From Lewinellaceae bacterium (GTDB taxonomy: Bacteria; Bacteroidota; Bacteroidia; Chitinophagales; Saprospiraceae): a DNA stretch of 64,000 nucleotides. Of this stretch, positions 44,899-52,695 are shown piece by piece; the first letter of the stretch is position 1, and every line of letters starts with the position of its first letter. The translations under genes were made by a program, and so were the position numbers. The notes below the pieces were generated by a model. The model ran no database searches and had not been told where the DNA came from. It was given only the letters and a program-made list of their open reading frames with translations. The stretch covers positions 310,001 through 374,000 of the forward strand of contig JACJYG010000009.1 in the NCBI GenBank assembly GCA_020636215.1, in the 5' to 3' direction.

Positions 44899-45432
44899 AT
44901 GAAAGAAAGACAACTCGGTTTCCGGGATGAGCGCCCGGATAAAATGGACAGCTACATCCTAGAGGCCATGGCTAAGCGGCATCCCCTGAGCCTTCTCCTC
45001 GACCAGGTGGAAGACACCCGAAACCTCGGCGCCTTGTTCCGGCTGGCTGATGCGGCCCGACTGCAACACATCTGGGCTCTGGGAGATTCGGGCCTTTTCG
45101 ACAGCAAGATCGTCAGGCGGGTGGCCCGATCGACTTTGTCTTACGTCCCGCACAACACAATTGATTTAAACGAAGCCCGGACTCTTGCCCAACAACAAAA
45201 CATGGTGGCTCTGGAGATCACTGATAACAGCATTCCGTATACTGCCTACGCCCCCCCAGGCCCTTGTATATTGGTGATCGGAAATGAGAAGGACGGCGTA
45301 TCTGAGGAGTTGCTAGCCCTTTGCCAAAAAAGTATTCACATTCCAATGTATGGTGTGAATACCTCGATGAATGTTGCTATGGCTACCGCTATTGCCGTTT
45401 ACGGCCTGTTGGACAAAATCAGGCAAGGTTGA
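44899..45432 (+). CDS. SpoU/TrmH-family RNA 2'-O-methyltransferase
   Basis: The 177-residue protein is a compact SPOUT methyltransferase without the extra N-terminal RNA-binding domain of RlmB. Motif 1 is LLLDQVEDTRNLGALFRLADAA, motif 2 is ILVIGNEKDGVSEELL and motif 3 is IPMYGVNTSMNVAMATAIAVY, which together form the SAM knot. It should methylate a guanosine ribose in tRNA (TrmH type, Gm18) or rRNA; the target is not certain. Confidence 0.9.
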   Translation: MKERQLGFRDERPDKMDSYILEAMAKRHPLSLLLDQVEDTRNLGALFRLADAARLQHIWALGDSGLFDSKIVRRVARSTLSYVPHNTIDLNEARTLAQQQNMVALEITDNSIPYTAYAPPGPCILVIGNEKDGVSEELLALCQKSIHIPMYGVNTSMNVAMATAIAVYGLLDKIRQG

Positions 45433-45434
45433 AT

Positions 45435-45470
45435 AAAAAAAGCCCGTCCGGCAAAAGGCCGGAGCGGGCT
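45435..45470 (-). terminator. terminator hairpin between convergent genes
   Basis: AGCCCGTCCGGC at 45441-45452 pairs with GCCGGAGCGGGCT at 45458-45470 around AAAAG, with one unpaired base. On the minus strand it is followed by a run of seven T, so it is a good stop for the small membrane protein gene. On the plus strand it may also end the methyltransferase transcript. Confidence 0.75.
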
Positions 45471-45493
45471 ATACATCAAATGGATTTTTTCTT

Positions 45494-45847
45494 TTACACC
45501 TCTCCCCCTTCGTTCTCCTTACCCTTGGCCAGAAAGTAAAAACCGACCAGGCCAGCGCCTCCAAAGATAAGCACCATGGTAAAGTAAGCTACCACATCCG
45601 GCAGCCCTGACCGCTGAAGCAGGTAGCCCATAAAGATACCGATACCGATCATAATGGCCACAATGCCCATTTTAAGGGAATTGTCCAGGCGGAAATTAGT
45701 GGCAAATATTTTGGCATCCACTCCGCGTTCTACCAGGGCCATGCGTTCGCGATGGCGGGTGGAAAAAAACATGTACACCAGAATAATTATGGCTGCCCAC
45801 ATACCAGCGACAGCAAGGATGGGAATTAAGATTTCAAAGCCTGACAT
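45494..45847 (-). CDS. small inner membrane protein (DUF6249-like)
   Basis: The 117-residue protein has three hydrophobic segments: IPILAVAGMWAAIIILVYMFF, MGIVAIMIGIGIFMGYLL and VVAYFTMVLIFGGAGLVGFYFLA. Between the first two is a basic cytoplasmic loop with TRHRERMALVERGVDAKIF. From memory this agrees with DUF6249-type proteins found beside sigma factors in Bacteroidota. It is transcribed away from the ECF sigma operon and has the same type of promoter (TGTAACC-N17-CGTC), so it is a probable member of that regulon. Confidence 0.82.
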   Translation of the reverse strand: MSGFEILIPILAVAGMWAAIIILVYMFFSTRHRERMALVERGVDAKIFATNFRLDNSLKMGIVAIMIGIGIFMGYLLQRSGLPDVVAYFTMVLIFGGAGLVGFYFLAKGKENEGGEV

Positions 45848-45889
45848 TGTCTTCGGATTTAGTTTTTTAATTTTGTGTTCAAAGGCTAT

Positions 45890-45917
45890 GACGAGTAGTT
45901 AGTTTAGAGCGGTTACA
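45890..45917 (-). promoter_or_regulatory. ECF-type promoter of the small membrane protein gene
   Basis: On the minus strand TGTAACC (45917-45911) is followed after 17 bp by CGTC (45893-45890). Transcription would start near 45882, leaving a leader of about 35 nt. The same two words with nearly the same spacing occur in the other direction before the sigma gene. Confidence 0.6.
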
Positions 45918-45959
45918 ATTCCAGCCTTTTTTTTTCACCAAAAATTCGACGCAGCCTGT

Positions 45960-45986
45960 TGTAACCTCCTGCCGGCGAAGCTCGTC
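45960..45986 (+). promoter_or_regulatory. ECF-type promoter of the sigma/anti-sigma operon
   Basis: TGTAACC at 45960-45966 is followed after 16 bp by CGTC at 45983-45986. This fits -35 and -10 elements of AAC/CGTC-type ECF promoters and would start RNA close to 45994, about 25 nt before the ATG at 46019. The sigma factor probably activates its own operon. Confidence 0.6.
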
Positions 45987-46018
45987 AAAGGTATCAGCAA
46001 GTGAAATACAGGCATCAA

Positions 46019-46591
46019 ATGGATGAAGACCTCAAATTGGTGGACCAAACCCTTCAGGGTAACCAGGCTGCTTTCGAGCAGTTGGTGCTGCGCTACCAGA
46101 ATTATGTCTTCACCATCACCCATCGGGTGCTACCGCTAAGAGAGGAAGCAGAAGAAGCTGCACAGGACACCTTTTTAAAAGTATATTCTACTCTTGGCGC
46201 TTTTGAACGCAAATCGAAATTCAGCACCTGGCTGTATACAATTGCTTATCGTACGGCCGTGGATGTAGCCCGGCGTAAACAGCTGGCGATAACCTCCATT
46301 GACGAGGACAATTCATACCTGCAGCTAGAAGACACCGGGGGAGAAAGTCCCACGGATGACATTTTTCAGCAGGACCTCAGTGAACAATTGCAGGAGGCCA
46401 TTAAAAGTTTGAAACCGGACGACGCCACCCTGATTACCTTGTTTTATTTACACGAAAAACCGGTCAAGGAGATCTCCGACATTATGGGATTAACGCTGAG
46501 TAACGTCAAAACGAAATTGCATCGGCTACGCGAGAACCTAAAGGAGGTTTTATCCAAACAATTGAAGGAAGAAATACAGGATCTGTTATGA
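46019..46591 (+). CDS. ECF-type RNA polymerase sigma-70 factor
   Basis: The start at 46019 (MDEDLKLVDQTLQGNQAAFEQLV) gives 190 residues; a GTG at 46001 in the same frame is less likely. Region 2 is seen as YQNYVFTITHRVLPLREEAEEAAQDTFLKVYSTLGAFERKSKFSTWLYTIAYRTAVDVARR. Region 4 is seen as LITLFYLHEKPVKEISDIMGLTLSNVKTKLHRLRENL. It overlaps the next gene in the four bases ATGA, which suggests coupled synthesis with the anti-sigma factor. Confidence 0.92.
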   Translation: MDEDLKLVDQTLQGNQAAFEQLVLRYQNYVFTITHRVLPLREEAEEAAQDTFLKVYSTLGAFERKSKFSTWLYTIAYRTAVDVARRKQLAITSIDEDNSYLQLEDTGGESPTDDIFQQDLSEQLQEAIKSLKPDDATLITLFYLHEKPVKEISDIMGLTLSNVKTKLHRLRENLKEVLSKQLKEEIQDLL

Positions 46592-47067
46592 ACAATCGCG
46601 AATTACTCTGGAAATACATCGATGGCGACTGCAGTCCGGAAGAACAGGCTGAGGTTGAGCGACTGCTGGCGGCAGACGAGGGTTTTAAACTGGAATGGGC
46701 TCAACGCCAAAAACTGCACGAAGGCCTCAAGGAACAACCTTTGGAGCAACCTTCCATGCGATTTGCCCGCAACATCATGGAGCGGCTGCCCGCGCTTTAC
46801 AAAAAGATCAACATCGAACCTTTGTTTTCTCCGGCTCAATGGCGGGTGATTTACGGCCTGCTGGGCGTTTTTCTGGTAGGCTACTTCAGCATGGTCTACG
46901 GGGTTGTAGAGTCCGGAACGGCTGGCACACCAAGCCCAATGCTCGATAATATGATTCAAACCGTTAATAGCCTGCCATCCCAGGTAATGGCGGTGTTGGC
47001 CGCCCTGTCCTTTGGAATCATCACGCTCGTATGGCTGGACCGGCAACTCAAGCGGCGGTTTGGGTAG
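46588..47067 (+). CDS. putative membrane-bound anti-sigma factor
   Basis: The 159-residue protein has a cytoplasmic N-terminal domain of anti-sigma type (NRELLWKYIDGDCSPEEQAEVERLLAADEGF). The zinc-binding H-x3-C-x2-C set of ZAS domains is not present. Two hydrophobic segments follow (VIYGLLGVFLVGYFSMVYGVV and VMAVLAALSFGIITLVWL). The overlap with the sigma gene and the topology support the anti-sigma call; the signal it responds to is unknown. Confidence 0.8.
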   Translation: MNNRELLWKYIDGDCSPEEQAEVERLLAADEGFKLEWAQRQKLHEGLKEQPLEQPSMRFARNIMERLPALYKKINIEPLFSPAQWRVIYGLLGVFLVGYFSMVYGVVESGTAGTPSPMLDNMIQTVNSLPSQVMAVLAALSFGIITLVWLDRQLKRRFG

Positions 47068-47122
47068 CTTAATTATATGGCTATATTGTTGGTTGTCAAT
47101 CATTAAAACTTAGCCAACTCCG

Positions 47123-48460
47123 CTAATCCCGGCTGAATGCCAGGCGTTCTCCCATTTTATCTTCGAAGAACTGCCCCTCGTGGTAGGCCAGGTGGCCACT
47201 GACGATAGTGCTCTCTACCTTGCCTTTGAAGGTATGCCCCTCGAAGGGCGACCATCCACATTTGTAAAGGATGTTTTCCTTCCCAATTGTCCATTGCTTA
47301 TCCACATCCAGGAGGGCGAGGTCGGCCCAGTAGCCTTCCTCCAGGAAGCCGCGGCGGCTGAGTTGAAAGCAAACCGCCGGAGCGTGGCACATCTTTTCCA
47401 CGATCCGCTCCAGGCTAATGCGGCCCTGGTGATAAAATTCCAACATCACATTGAGTGCGTGTTGTACGAGGGGCAGGCCGGAAGGCGCATCAAAATAGGC
47501 GCCTTGCTTCTCCGCCCAGGTATGAGGAGCGTGGTCGGTAGCGATAATATCCAGCCGGTTATCTAAAAGTGCGGGGAAAAGGGCTTCCTGGTTTTCGGGC
47601 GATTTGATGGCGGGGTTACATTTAATCTGAGTACCCAACGTATCGTATTGCCGGCTGTTGAAATAGAGGTGATGAACGCAAACCTCGGCCGTAATACGTT
47701 TTTCTTCCAGGGGGATATCGTTGCGGAACAAAGCCAGTTCTTTGGCAGTCGATATGTGCAGGATATGCAAACGGGTGTTGTGGCGGCGTGCTAATTCCAC
47801 TGCCAGAGAAGAAGACCGATAGCAGGCCTCTACGCTGCGGATATCGGGATGAAAGCGAATCGGCATCTCCTCGCCGTATTTTTCCCGGAAGGCCTTTTCA
47901 TTAGCGCGTACCGTGGTTTCGTCCTCGCAGTGAGTAGCGATGAGCATAGGCGCCTGGGCGAATAGCCCTTCCAGCGTTTTGGGGTCATCAACCAACATAT
48001 TACCGGTACTGGAGCCCATAAAAGCCTTTATGCCGCACACTGTTTTGGGGTCGGTACGTAGTACTTCCTCCAGATTATCATTGGCGGCGCCCATGAAGAA
48101 GGAGTAGTTGGCCAGTGATTTTCGGGCTGCCGCATCGTACTTTTGTTGCAGCAGTTCCTGTGTAGTAGCCGGCGGCCTGGTGTTGGGCATTTCCATGAAA
48201 GCGGTGACGCCACCGGCAACAGCGGCACGGGCTTCCGTATAGAGGTCGGCTTTATGCGTAAGGCCGGGCTCCCGGAAATGAACCTGGTCATCGATGATGC
48301 CGGGGATGAGGTAGCGGCCGTCAGCCGCAATCTCGATATCGGCCTTTCGGTTGATCTGGGATGCGATTTGTTCGATGAAGCCATTTTTCACCAGCACATC
48401 CCCTTCCGTGATCTGCCCGCGGTTGACGATGCGGGCGGCTTTAATCAGTATAGACTTCAT
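47123..48460 (-). CDS. pyrC: dihydroorotase (type I), DDQVH variant
   Basis: The 445-residue amidohydrolase makes dihydroorotate from carbamoyl aspartate in pyrimidine synthesis. It shows IIDDQVHFREPGLTHKADLYTEARAAVAGG, the lysine that is carboxylated in other members in VCGIKAFMGSSTGNM, THCEDE, and ATDHAPHTWAEK. The metal motif is normally H-x-H; here the first histidine is Gln59 with His61 kept. My recollection is that DDQVHFR is widespread in Bacteroidota PyrC, so the enzyme is probably active with an altered metal site. It is divergent from purK. Confidence 0.9.
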   Translation of the reverse strand: MKSILIKAARIVNRGQITEGDVLVKNGFIEQIASQINRKADIEIAADGRYLIPGIIDDQVHFREPGLTHKADLYTEARAAVAGGVTAFMEMPNTRPPATTQELLQQKYDAAARKSLANYSFFMGAANDNLEEVLRTDPKTVCGIKAFMGSSTGNMLVDDPKTLEGLFAQAPMLIATHCEDETTVRANEKAFREKYGEEMPIRFHPDIRSVEACYRSSSLAVELARRHNTRLHILHISTAKELALFRNDIPLEEKRITAEVCVHHLYFNSRQYDTLGTQIKCNPAIKSPENQEALFPALLDNRLDIIATDHAPHTWAEKQGAYFDAPSGLPLVQHALNVMLEFYHQGRISLERIVEKMCHAPAVCFQLSRRGFLEEGYWADLALLDVDKQWTIGKENILYKCGWSPFEGHTFKGKVESTIVSGHLAYHEGQFFEDKMGERLAFSRD

Positions 48461-48524
48461 GTAATTGCCTTTGGTGGGCCGTTAAATTAGGAAATCCCGC
48501 TTTAAAGGCTGCAATTTTTTTCCC

Positions 48525-48532
48525 TAGCTTTG
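48525..48532 (+). promoter_or_regulatory. candidate -7 promoter box of purK (TAGCTTTG)
   Basis: TAGCTTTG fits TAnnTTTG and lies 20 bp before the ATG at 48552, giving a very short leader. No -33 box is clear. Confidence 0.42.
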
Positions 48533-48551
48533 CAGGCGCATCAAAAAAAGG

Positions 48552-49721
48552 ATGATCCATATGAAATCTCCACTAGATCCAGATTTCAAACTCGGTGTGC
48601 TGGGCGGCGGCCAACTCGGCAAAATGATGGCCCTGGCTGCCGGCAACTGGCACCTGCCGCTTTATATGCTCGATGCTTCCCGGGATTTTCCCGCCGGCCG
48701 GGTGACGCCGTTTTTTACTGAAGGCAATTTTCAGGACTTTGACGATGTCTACCGTTTCGGAAGCCAGATGGACGTGATTACCATCGAGATTGAACATGTC
48801 AATACCGAGGCTTTACACCAACTGGAAAGGGAAGGAAAAACCATCCACCCGGCGCCCGCTGCGCTGGACATTATCAAAGACAAAGGCGCGCAAAAGCTTT
48901 TTTATCAGGAGAAAAACATCCCAACCGCTCCTTTCCAGCTTTTTGAATCGGAAACGGCTGTTCAGGCGGCGCTTCAATCCGGGAAAATCCAGTATCCATT
49001 TGTGCAAAAGTCCAGGACTGCCGGCTACGATGGCCGCGGTGTCAGTGTGATTCGGGATGAACAATCGCTTGGCAAGCTATTGGCGGGCCCCTGCGTCGTA
49101 GAGGAACTGGTGGATATCGACAAAGAACTGGCGGTCATTGTAGCGCGCAACGCCGGGGGCCAGGTAAAGGCCTATCCGACAGTGGAAATGGCCTTTAACC
49201 CCCAGGCCAACCTGGTGGAATTCCTGTTCTGCCCGGCGGCCATCAGTCCCGAGTTGGAACAACAAGCGGAAGCATTGGCCATTAAGGTTATTGAAGCCTA
49301 TGATCTTTGTGGCATGCTGGCAGTAGAGTTGTTCCTGGATAAAAAAGGCGAATTACAGGTGAACGAGGTGGCGCCCCGCACCCACAACAGCGGGCACCAT
49401 ACCATTGATAGTTGTTATACCTCTCAGTTCGAGCAACACCTGCGGGCGGTGCTCAACCTGCCGCTGGGAAGCACAAAAATGAAAAGCCCTTCTGTAATGG
49501 TAAACCTTCTGGGCGCAGAAGGGTATGAAGGCCCCGCCATTTATGACGGCCTGGCGGAGTGCCTGGCGATTGAAGGCTTACATTTACACCTTTACGGTAA
49601 ATCCTTGACCAAGCCATTTCGGAAAATGGGGCACGCCACAGTGGTGGATGAAAGCCTGGAGCGTGCAAAGATCAAAGCCCGGCAGGCTATGAATACACTC
49701 AGGATTATCAGTGATAAGTAA
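48552..49721 (+). CDS. purK: 5-(carboxyamino)imidazole ribonucleotide synthase
   Basis: PurK carboxylates AIR with ATP and bicarbonate in purine synthesis. The 389-residue ATP-grasp protein has LGVLGGGQLGKMMALAAGNW, VITIEIEHVNTEAL, FVQKSRTAGYDGRGV, and the metal-binding EVAPRTHNSGHHTIDSCYTSQFEQHLRA. The start may be 48552 or the ATG at 48561. A purE gene is not in the window. Its last 14 bp overlap the end of the convergent cryptochrome gene. Confidence 0.94.
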   Translation: MIHMKSPLDPDFKLGVLGGGQLGKMMALAAGNWHLPLYMLDASRDFPAGRVTPFFTEGNFQDFDDVYRFGSQMDVITIEIEHVNTEALHQLEREGKTIHPAPAALDIIKDKGAQKLFYQEKNIPTAPFQLFESETAVQAALQSGKIQYPFVQKSRTAGYDGRGVSVIRDEQSLGKLLAGPCVVEELVDIDKELAVIVARNAGGQVKAYPTVEMAFNPQANLVEFLFCPAAISPELEQQAEALAIKVIEAYDLCGMLAVELFLDKKGELQVNEVAPRTHNSGHHTIDSCYTSQFEQHLRAVLNLPLGSTKMKSPSVMVNLLGAEGYEGPAIYDGLAECLAIEGLHLHLYGKSLTKPFRKMGHATVVDESLERAKIKARQAMNTLRIISDK

Positions 49722-51069
49722 TGTGAGGCTCGTGTATCTGGCCGGGCGGCAAATCGCCCAATTCCGGCAACCAGCGTTTGACGTAATCGCCCTTTGGATC
49801 GTAACGGTAGGCCTGTGAAAGGATATTAAAGCAACGATTATCCCGGGAGTCGCTTCCTACACCGGCAATAGAATTCCAGTTGCCCCAATTGCTCGCCACA
49901 TCATAATCGATCAGTAAAGACTCGAAGTATTCGGCCCCCATCTGCCAGTTGATTTTCAGGTCATGGACCAGGAAGCAGGCTACATTTTGCCGCCCCCGGT
50001 TAGACAGGAAACCGGTATGGTGCAGCTCCCGCATATTGGCGTCGATAAAAGGCACACCCGTAGCGCCTTCGATCCAGCTTTGCAGAGATTCCCAATCGTT
50101 GGCCCATTCGGAGTCTGTCTCTCCGTTCAGGCCCCCACGGAGGAAAATCCGGTTGCCATGTTTTTTTGCCATGAAGCGAAAGAAATCGCGCCGCATCAGT
50201 TCATAGAAGATCCAATAGGTAGAATCCTTAGGGCCTATTTCCAACTCGTAACGTTTCAGTTCATGGAATATCTGCTTGGGCGAGAGGCAACCCTGAGCCA
50301 GCCAGGGTGAAAATTTGGTGGAATAATCGCTACCGATCAGGCTTTCCCTCCCTTCCTTATCCTGCGCGGCCAGGCCGGTTTCCCATACATAATGGTGAAG
50401 CCGTTGGAGCGCTTCGGTTTCTCCACCCCGAAAGGCTATCACCGCGCGAGGGTCTGGTTCAAATGTTTCCTGCCGCAAATCATGCATGTTGGGAATATCG
50501 CCGGCTTCCAGGCGGACGGTGATGGGGGGCAATTTTTCCGGGGTAGGCAGCGGCTGACGAACCGGCACATAGCGCTCAACCTCTTTGCGGAACTGGGCGA
50601 AAGTGTCGGGGGTATGCTGAATGGGAAACGGCAGGTCAGAAGTATAATAAAGCAGTTTACCACGGTCATAGCGCATCTCCTGCCCAATTGTCCAAAGGTT
50701 TCTTTCCAGTGCATCCTGAACCCTTTCCTCCTCCCGGGTTCGTTCTCGGTTACAAAACACCCAACTGGAACGCACTTCTTTGGCCAGCTCAAAGATCACC
50801 TCCTCCGGTTTTCCCACCCGTACGATCAAATCACTTCCCCTGGCGCGAAGGGATTCGCGAAGGTCGTGGATACTTTCAATAATAAAACGGGCGCGGAACT
50901 TCCCGGTCTTGGGAAAACCAAAAAAATGCGTTTTCCCTCTGAAAACGCGTTCATCGAAAACATAAACCGGTATGATTTCATCAGCACTGTCCAAAGCTTC
51001 TGAGAGCGCCTCATTGTCATGGAGCCGTAAGTCCTGTCTGAACCAAAGAATAGCACGCCTGGTGTACAT
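49708..51069 (-). CDS. cryptochrome DASH
   Basis: The start at 51069 gives MYTRRAILWFRQDLRLHDNEAL, the standard N-terminus of the photolyase domain; the frame opens 15 codons earlier. The 453-residue protein has the FAD-binding region SDYSTKFSPWLAQGCLSPKQIF and WIEGATGVPFIDANMRELHHTGFLSNRGRQNVACFL. The DASH-type end MGAEYFESLLIDYDVASNWGNWNSIAGVGSDSR also follows. It should bind FAD and an antenna folate, and repair cyclobutane dimers in single-stranded DNA or act as a blue-light receptor. Confidence 0.93.
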   Translation of the reverse strand: MYTRRAILWFRQDLRLHDNEALSEALDSADEIIPVYVFDERVFRGKTHFFGFPKTGKFRARFIIESIHDLRESLRARGSDLIVRVGKPEEVIFELAKEVRSSWVFCNRERTREEERVQDALERNLWTIGQEMRYDRGKLLYYTSDLPFPIQHTPDTFAQFRKEVERYVPVRQPLPTPEKLPPITVRLEAGDIPNMHDLRQETFEPDPRAVIAFRGGETEALQRLHHYVWETGLAAQDKEGRESLIGSDYSTKFSPWLAQGCLSPKQIFHELKRYELEIGPKDSTYWIFYELMRRDFFRFMAKKHGNRIFLRGGLNGETDSEWANDWESLQSWIEGATGVPFIDANMRELHHTGFLSNRGRQNVACFLVHDLKINWQMGAEYFESLLIDYDVASNWGNWNSIAGVGSDSRDNRCFNILSQAYRYDPKGDYVKRWLPELGDLPPGQIHEPHITYH

Positions 51070-51273
51070 AAACGGAGTTCTTATATGAGGTCGTTCGACA
51101 AGCCGGGCGCTCAAAGCCGGAGCCCTGGCCTGTGCTTTTAATTTTCAATAATTTCTGAAAGATACAACAAAAAAGCATTCCCTTGGTTTTTCATGGCGGC
51201 CAGATTCCAGTCAATTTAACGAACAATGAACTTTATACCTGGCTGTTGCGTTGGACAGGCAAAATCAGAAAAA

Positions 51274-51726
51274 ATGGACCCGAAAACATTGCATCCCGAA
51301 TTGCGTTTCCGCAGCTCGCGTAGTGCAGGCAGTGGCGGGCAACACGTCAACAAAGTGGAAACCAGAGTAGAATTGTTGTTCAACCTGGAAGCATCCGCAC
51401 TGCTGACAGAGGAACAAAAGGGCCTAATTCGGAAAGCCTTGCGAAACCGCATCAACAAAGAAGGCATTCTGGCTATCGCCTCCGGAAAGGAACGTTCCCA
51501 ATTGCTCAACAAGCAGTCAGCGATCCGCCTATTCAACCGGCTGATCGAAAAAGCCCTGCAGCCGCCCAAGAAGCGGAAACCTGTTAAAAATTTTACAGCC
51601 AGTCCGGAAAAACGGCTGGAAGCCAAGCGGCGGCGCTCAGAGAAAAAGGCGACGCGCCAGAAGGCCATCCCCCATCGCGGCGATGGCCTTCTTTTTTTCA
51701 AGCATTTTTTTGTCAAAGGCGTTTGA
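51274..51726 (+). CDS. arfB: ribosome-rescue peptidyl-tRNA hydrolase ArfB, with terminator inside the frame
   Basis: The preferred start at 51274 gives 150 residues: MDPKTLHPELRFRSSRSAGSGGQHVNKVETRVELLF, with the catalytic GGQ at residues 21-23. A basic C-terminal tail (KRLEAKRRRSEKKATRQK) corresponds to the part that enters the mRNA tunnel of stalled ribosomes. ArfB frees ribosomes stuck on mRNAs without a stop codon. The last 21 codons (130-150) are encoded by a terminator hairpin, its T run and the following 26 bp. The conserved family sequence ends about where the hairpin begins. A terminated transcript would have no stop codon. Confidence 0.88.
   Translation: MDPKTLHPELRFRSSRSAGSGGQHVNKVETRVELLFNLEASALLTEEQKGLIRKALRNRINKEGILAIASGKERSQLLNKQSAIRLFNRLIEKALQPPKKRKPVKNFTASPEKRLEAKRRRSEKKATRQKAIPHRGDGLLFFKHFFVKGV
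51660..51698 (+). terminator. intrinsic terminator lying within the arfB reading frame
   Basis: GAAGGCCATC at 51660-51669 pairs exactly with GATGGCCTTC at 51682-51691 around a 12-base loop, followed at once by seven T (51692-51698). The in-frame arfB stop TGA is at 51724-51726, about 26 bp beyond the T run. A competing inner hairpin (CCATCGC with GCGATGG, 51672-51686) is also possible. Confidence 0.85.
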
Positions 51727-51738
51727 AAGGCTATTTTG
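51709..51738 (+). promoter_or_regulatory. candidate promoter of the ChaN-like gene (TTTG-N19-TATTTTG)
   Basis: TTTG at 51709-51712 and TATTTTG at 51732-51738 are 19 bp apart, which fits the Bacteroidota -33/-7 pattern with one base missing in the second box. It lies just downstream of the arfB terminator and overlaps the arfB stop codon. RNA would start near 51745, leaving a leader of about 40 nt. Confidence 0.55.
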
Positions 51739-51784
51739 CGTCCTTACACATCAGAATTTGACAACATCACTCAACCCACCGCAT

Positions 51785-52660
51785 ATGAACCGCTTTATGT
51801 TTTCTGCAATTACGCTTTTACTACTCGCTGCCTCGACGGCTATGGCACAGGATAAATCCGCTTTTGAACTTTTCAATTCGGAAGGTAAAACCGTAAAGTA
51901 CCGAAAACTGCTGAAGGAAGCGCAGGAGGCCGATGTCATTTTCTTTGGCGAACAGCACAACAACCCTATCGCACATTGGCTGCAACTGGAGCTCACCCGG
52001 GACCTCCACCAGGAACTGGGTGGAAAGCTTGTGTTGGGAGCAGAAATGTTCGAAGCTGACAACCAGCTTTTGCTGGATGAATACCTGGCCGACAAGGTCA
52101 ATACGAAAGCGTTTGAGGAGGAAGGCCGCCTCTGGAAGAATTATAAAACCGATTATAAGCCCCTTGTAGAATTCGCCAAGGCCAATAACCTGGCTTTCGT
52201 AGCTACCAATGTACCGCGCCGCTACGCCAACCTCGTTTACCGGGAAAGCCTTGAAGGATTGGATAATCTTTCCGAAGAAGCCAAACGCTACCTGGCGCCA
52301 TTGCCCATCCTCTACGACCCGAATCTGCCCGGCTATCTGGAAATGATAGAAATGATGGGCGGCCATGGCGGCGGCGCCAATGATAATTTACCCAAAGCCC
52401 AGGCTATCAAGGATGCTACCATGGCCTATTTCATCAGCCAGAACTGGGAAAAGGGGAAAACCTTTATTCATTTCAATGGTTCTTACCATTCAGATAACTA
52501 TGAAGGCATTCTCTGGTACCTGAAGCAGTACAAGCCTGAAGCTAAGATCCTCACCATCACAACCGTAGAGCAGGCGAAGGTAGAGGAGTTGGAAGCAGAA
52601 AACCAGGGCAAGGCGGATTTCACCATTCTTGTGCCGGAGGATATGACGAAGACGTATTGA
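51785..52660 (+). CDS. ChaN/DUF399-like exported protein
   Basis: The start at 51785 (MNRFMFSAITLLLLAASTAMAQ) gives a signal peptide and 291 residues. The domain is of the ChaN/TIKI-like haem-binding uptake superfamily: ADVIFFGEQHNNPIAHWLQLEL, VLGAEMFEADNQLLLDEYL, FVATNVPRRYANLV and the late histidines in IHFNGSYHSDNYEGI. Members bind iron or haem, or act as metalloproteases; the exact role here is open. It has its own promoter just behind arfB. Confidence 0.88.
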   Translation: MNRFMFSAITLLLLAASTAMAQDKSAFELFNSEGKTVKYRKLLKEAQEADVIFFGEQHNNPIAHWLQLELTRDLHQELGGKLVLGAEMFEADNQLLLDEYLADKVNTKAFEEEGRLWKNYKTDYKPLVEFAKANNLAFVATNVPRRYANLVYRESLEGLDNLSEEAKRYLAPLPILYDPNLPGYLEMIEMMGGHGGGANDNLPKAQAIKDATMAYFISQNWEKGKTFIHFNGSYHSDNYEGILWYLKQYKPEAKILTITTVEQAKVEELEAENQGKADFTILVPEDMTKTY

Positions 52661-52695
52661 GTATTGTTGGGGGCCCGCCATTGGGGCTACAAATG

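Noticed and set aside
51226..51273. 16-codon upstream extension of ArfB
   Set aside because: The extra residues (with two adjacent cysteines) are not typical of the family, whose conserved part begins just after the ATG at 51274.
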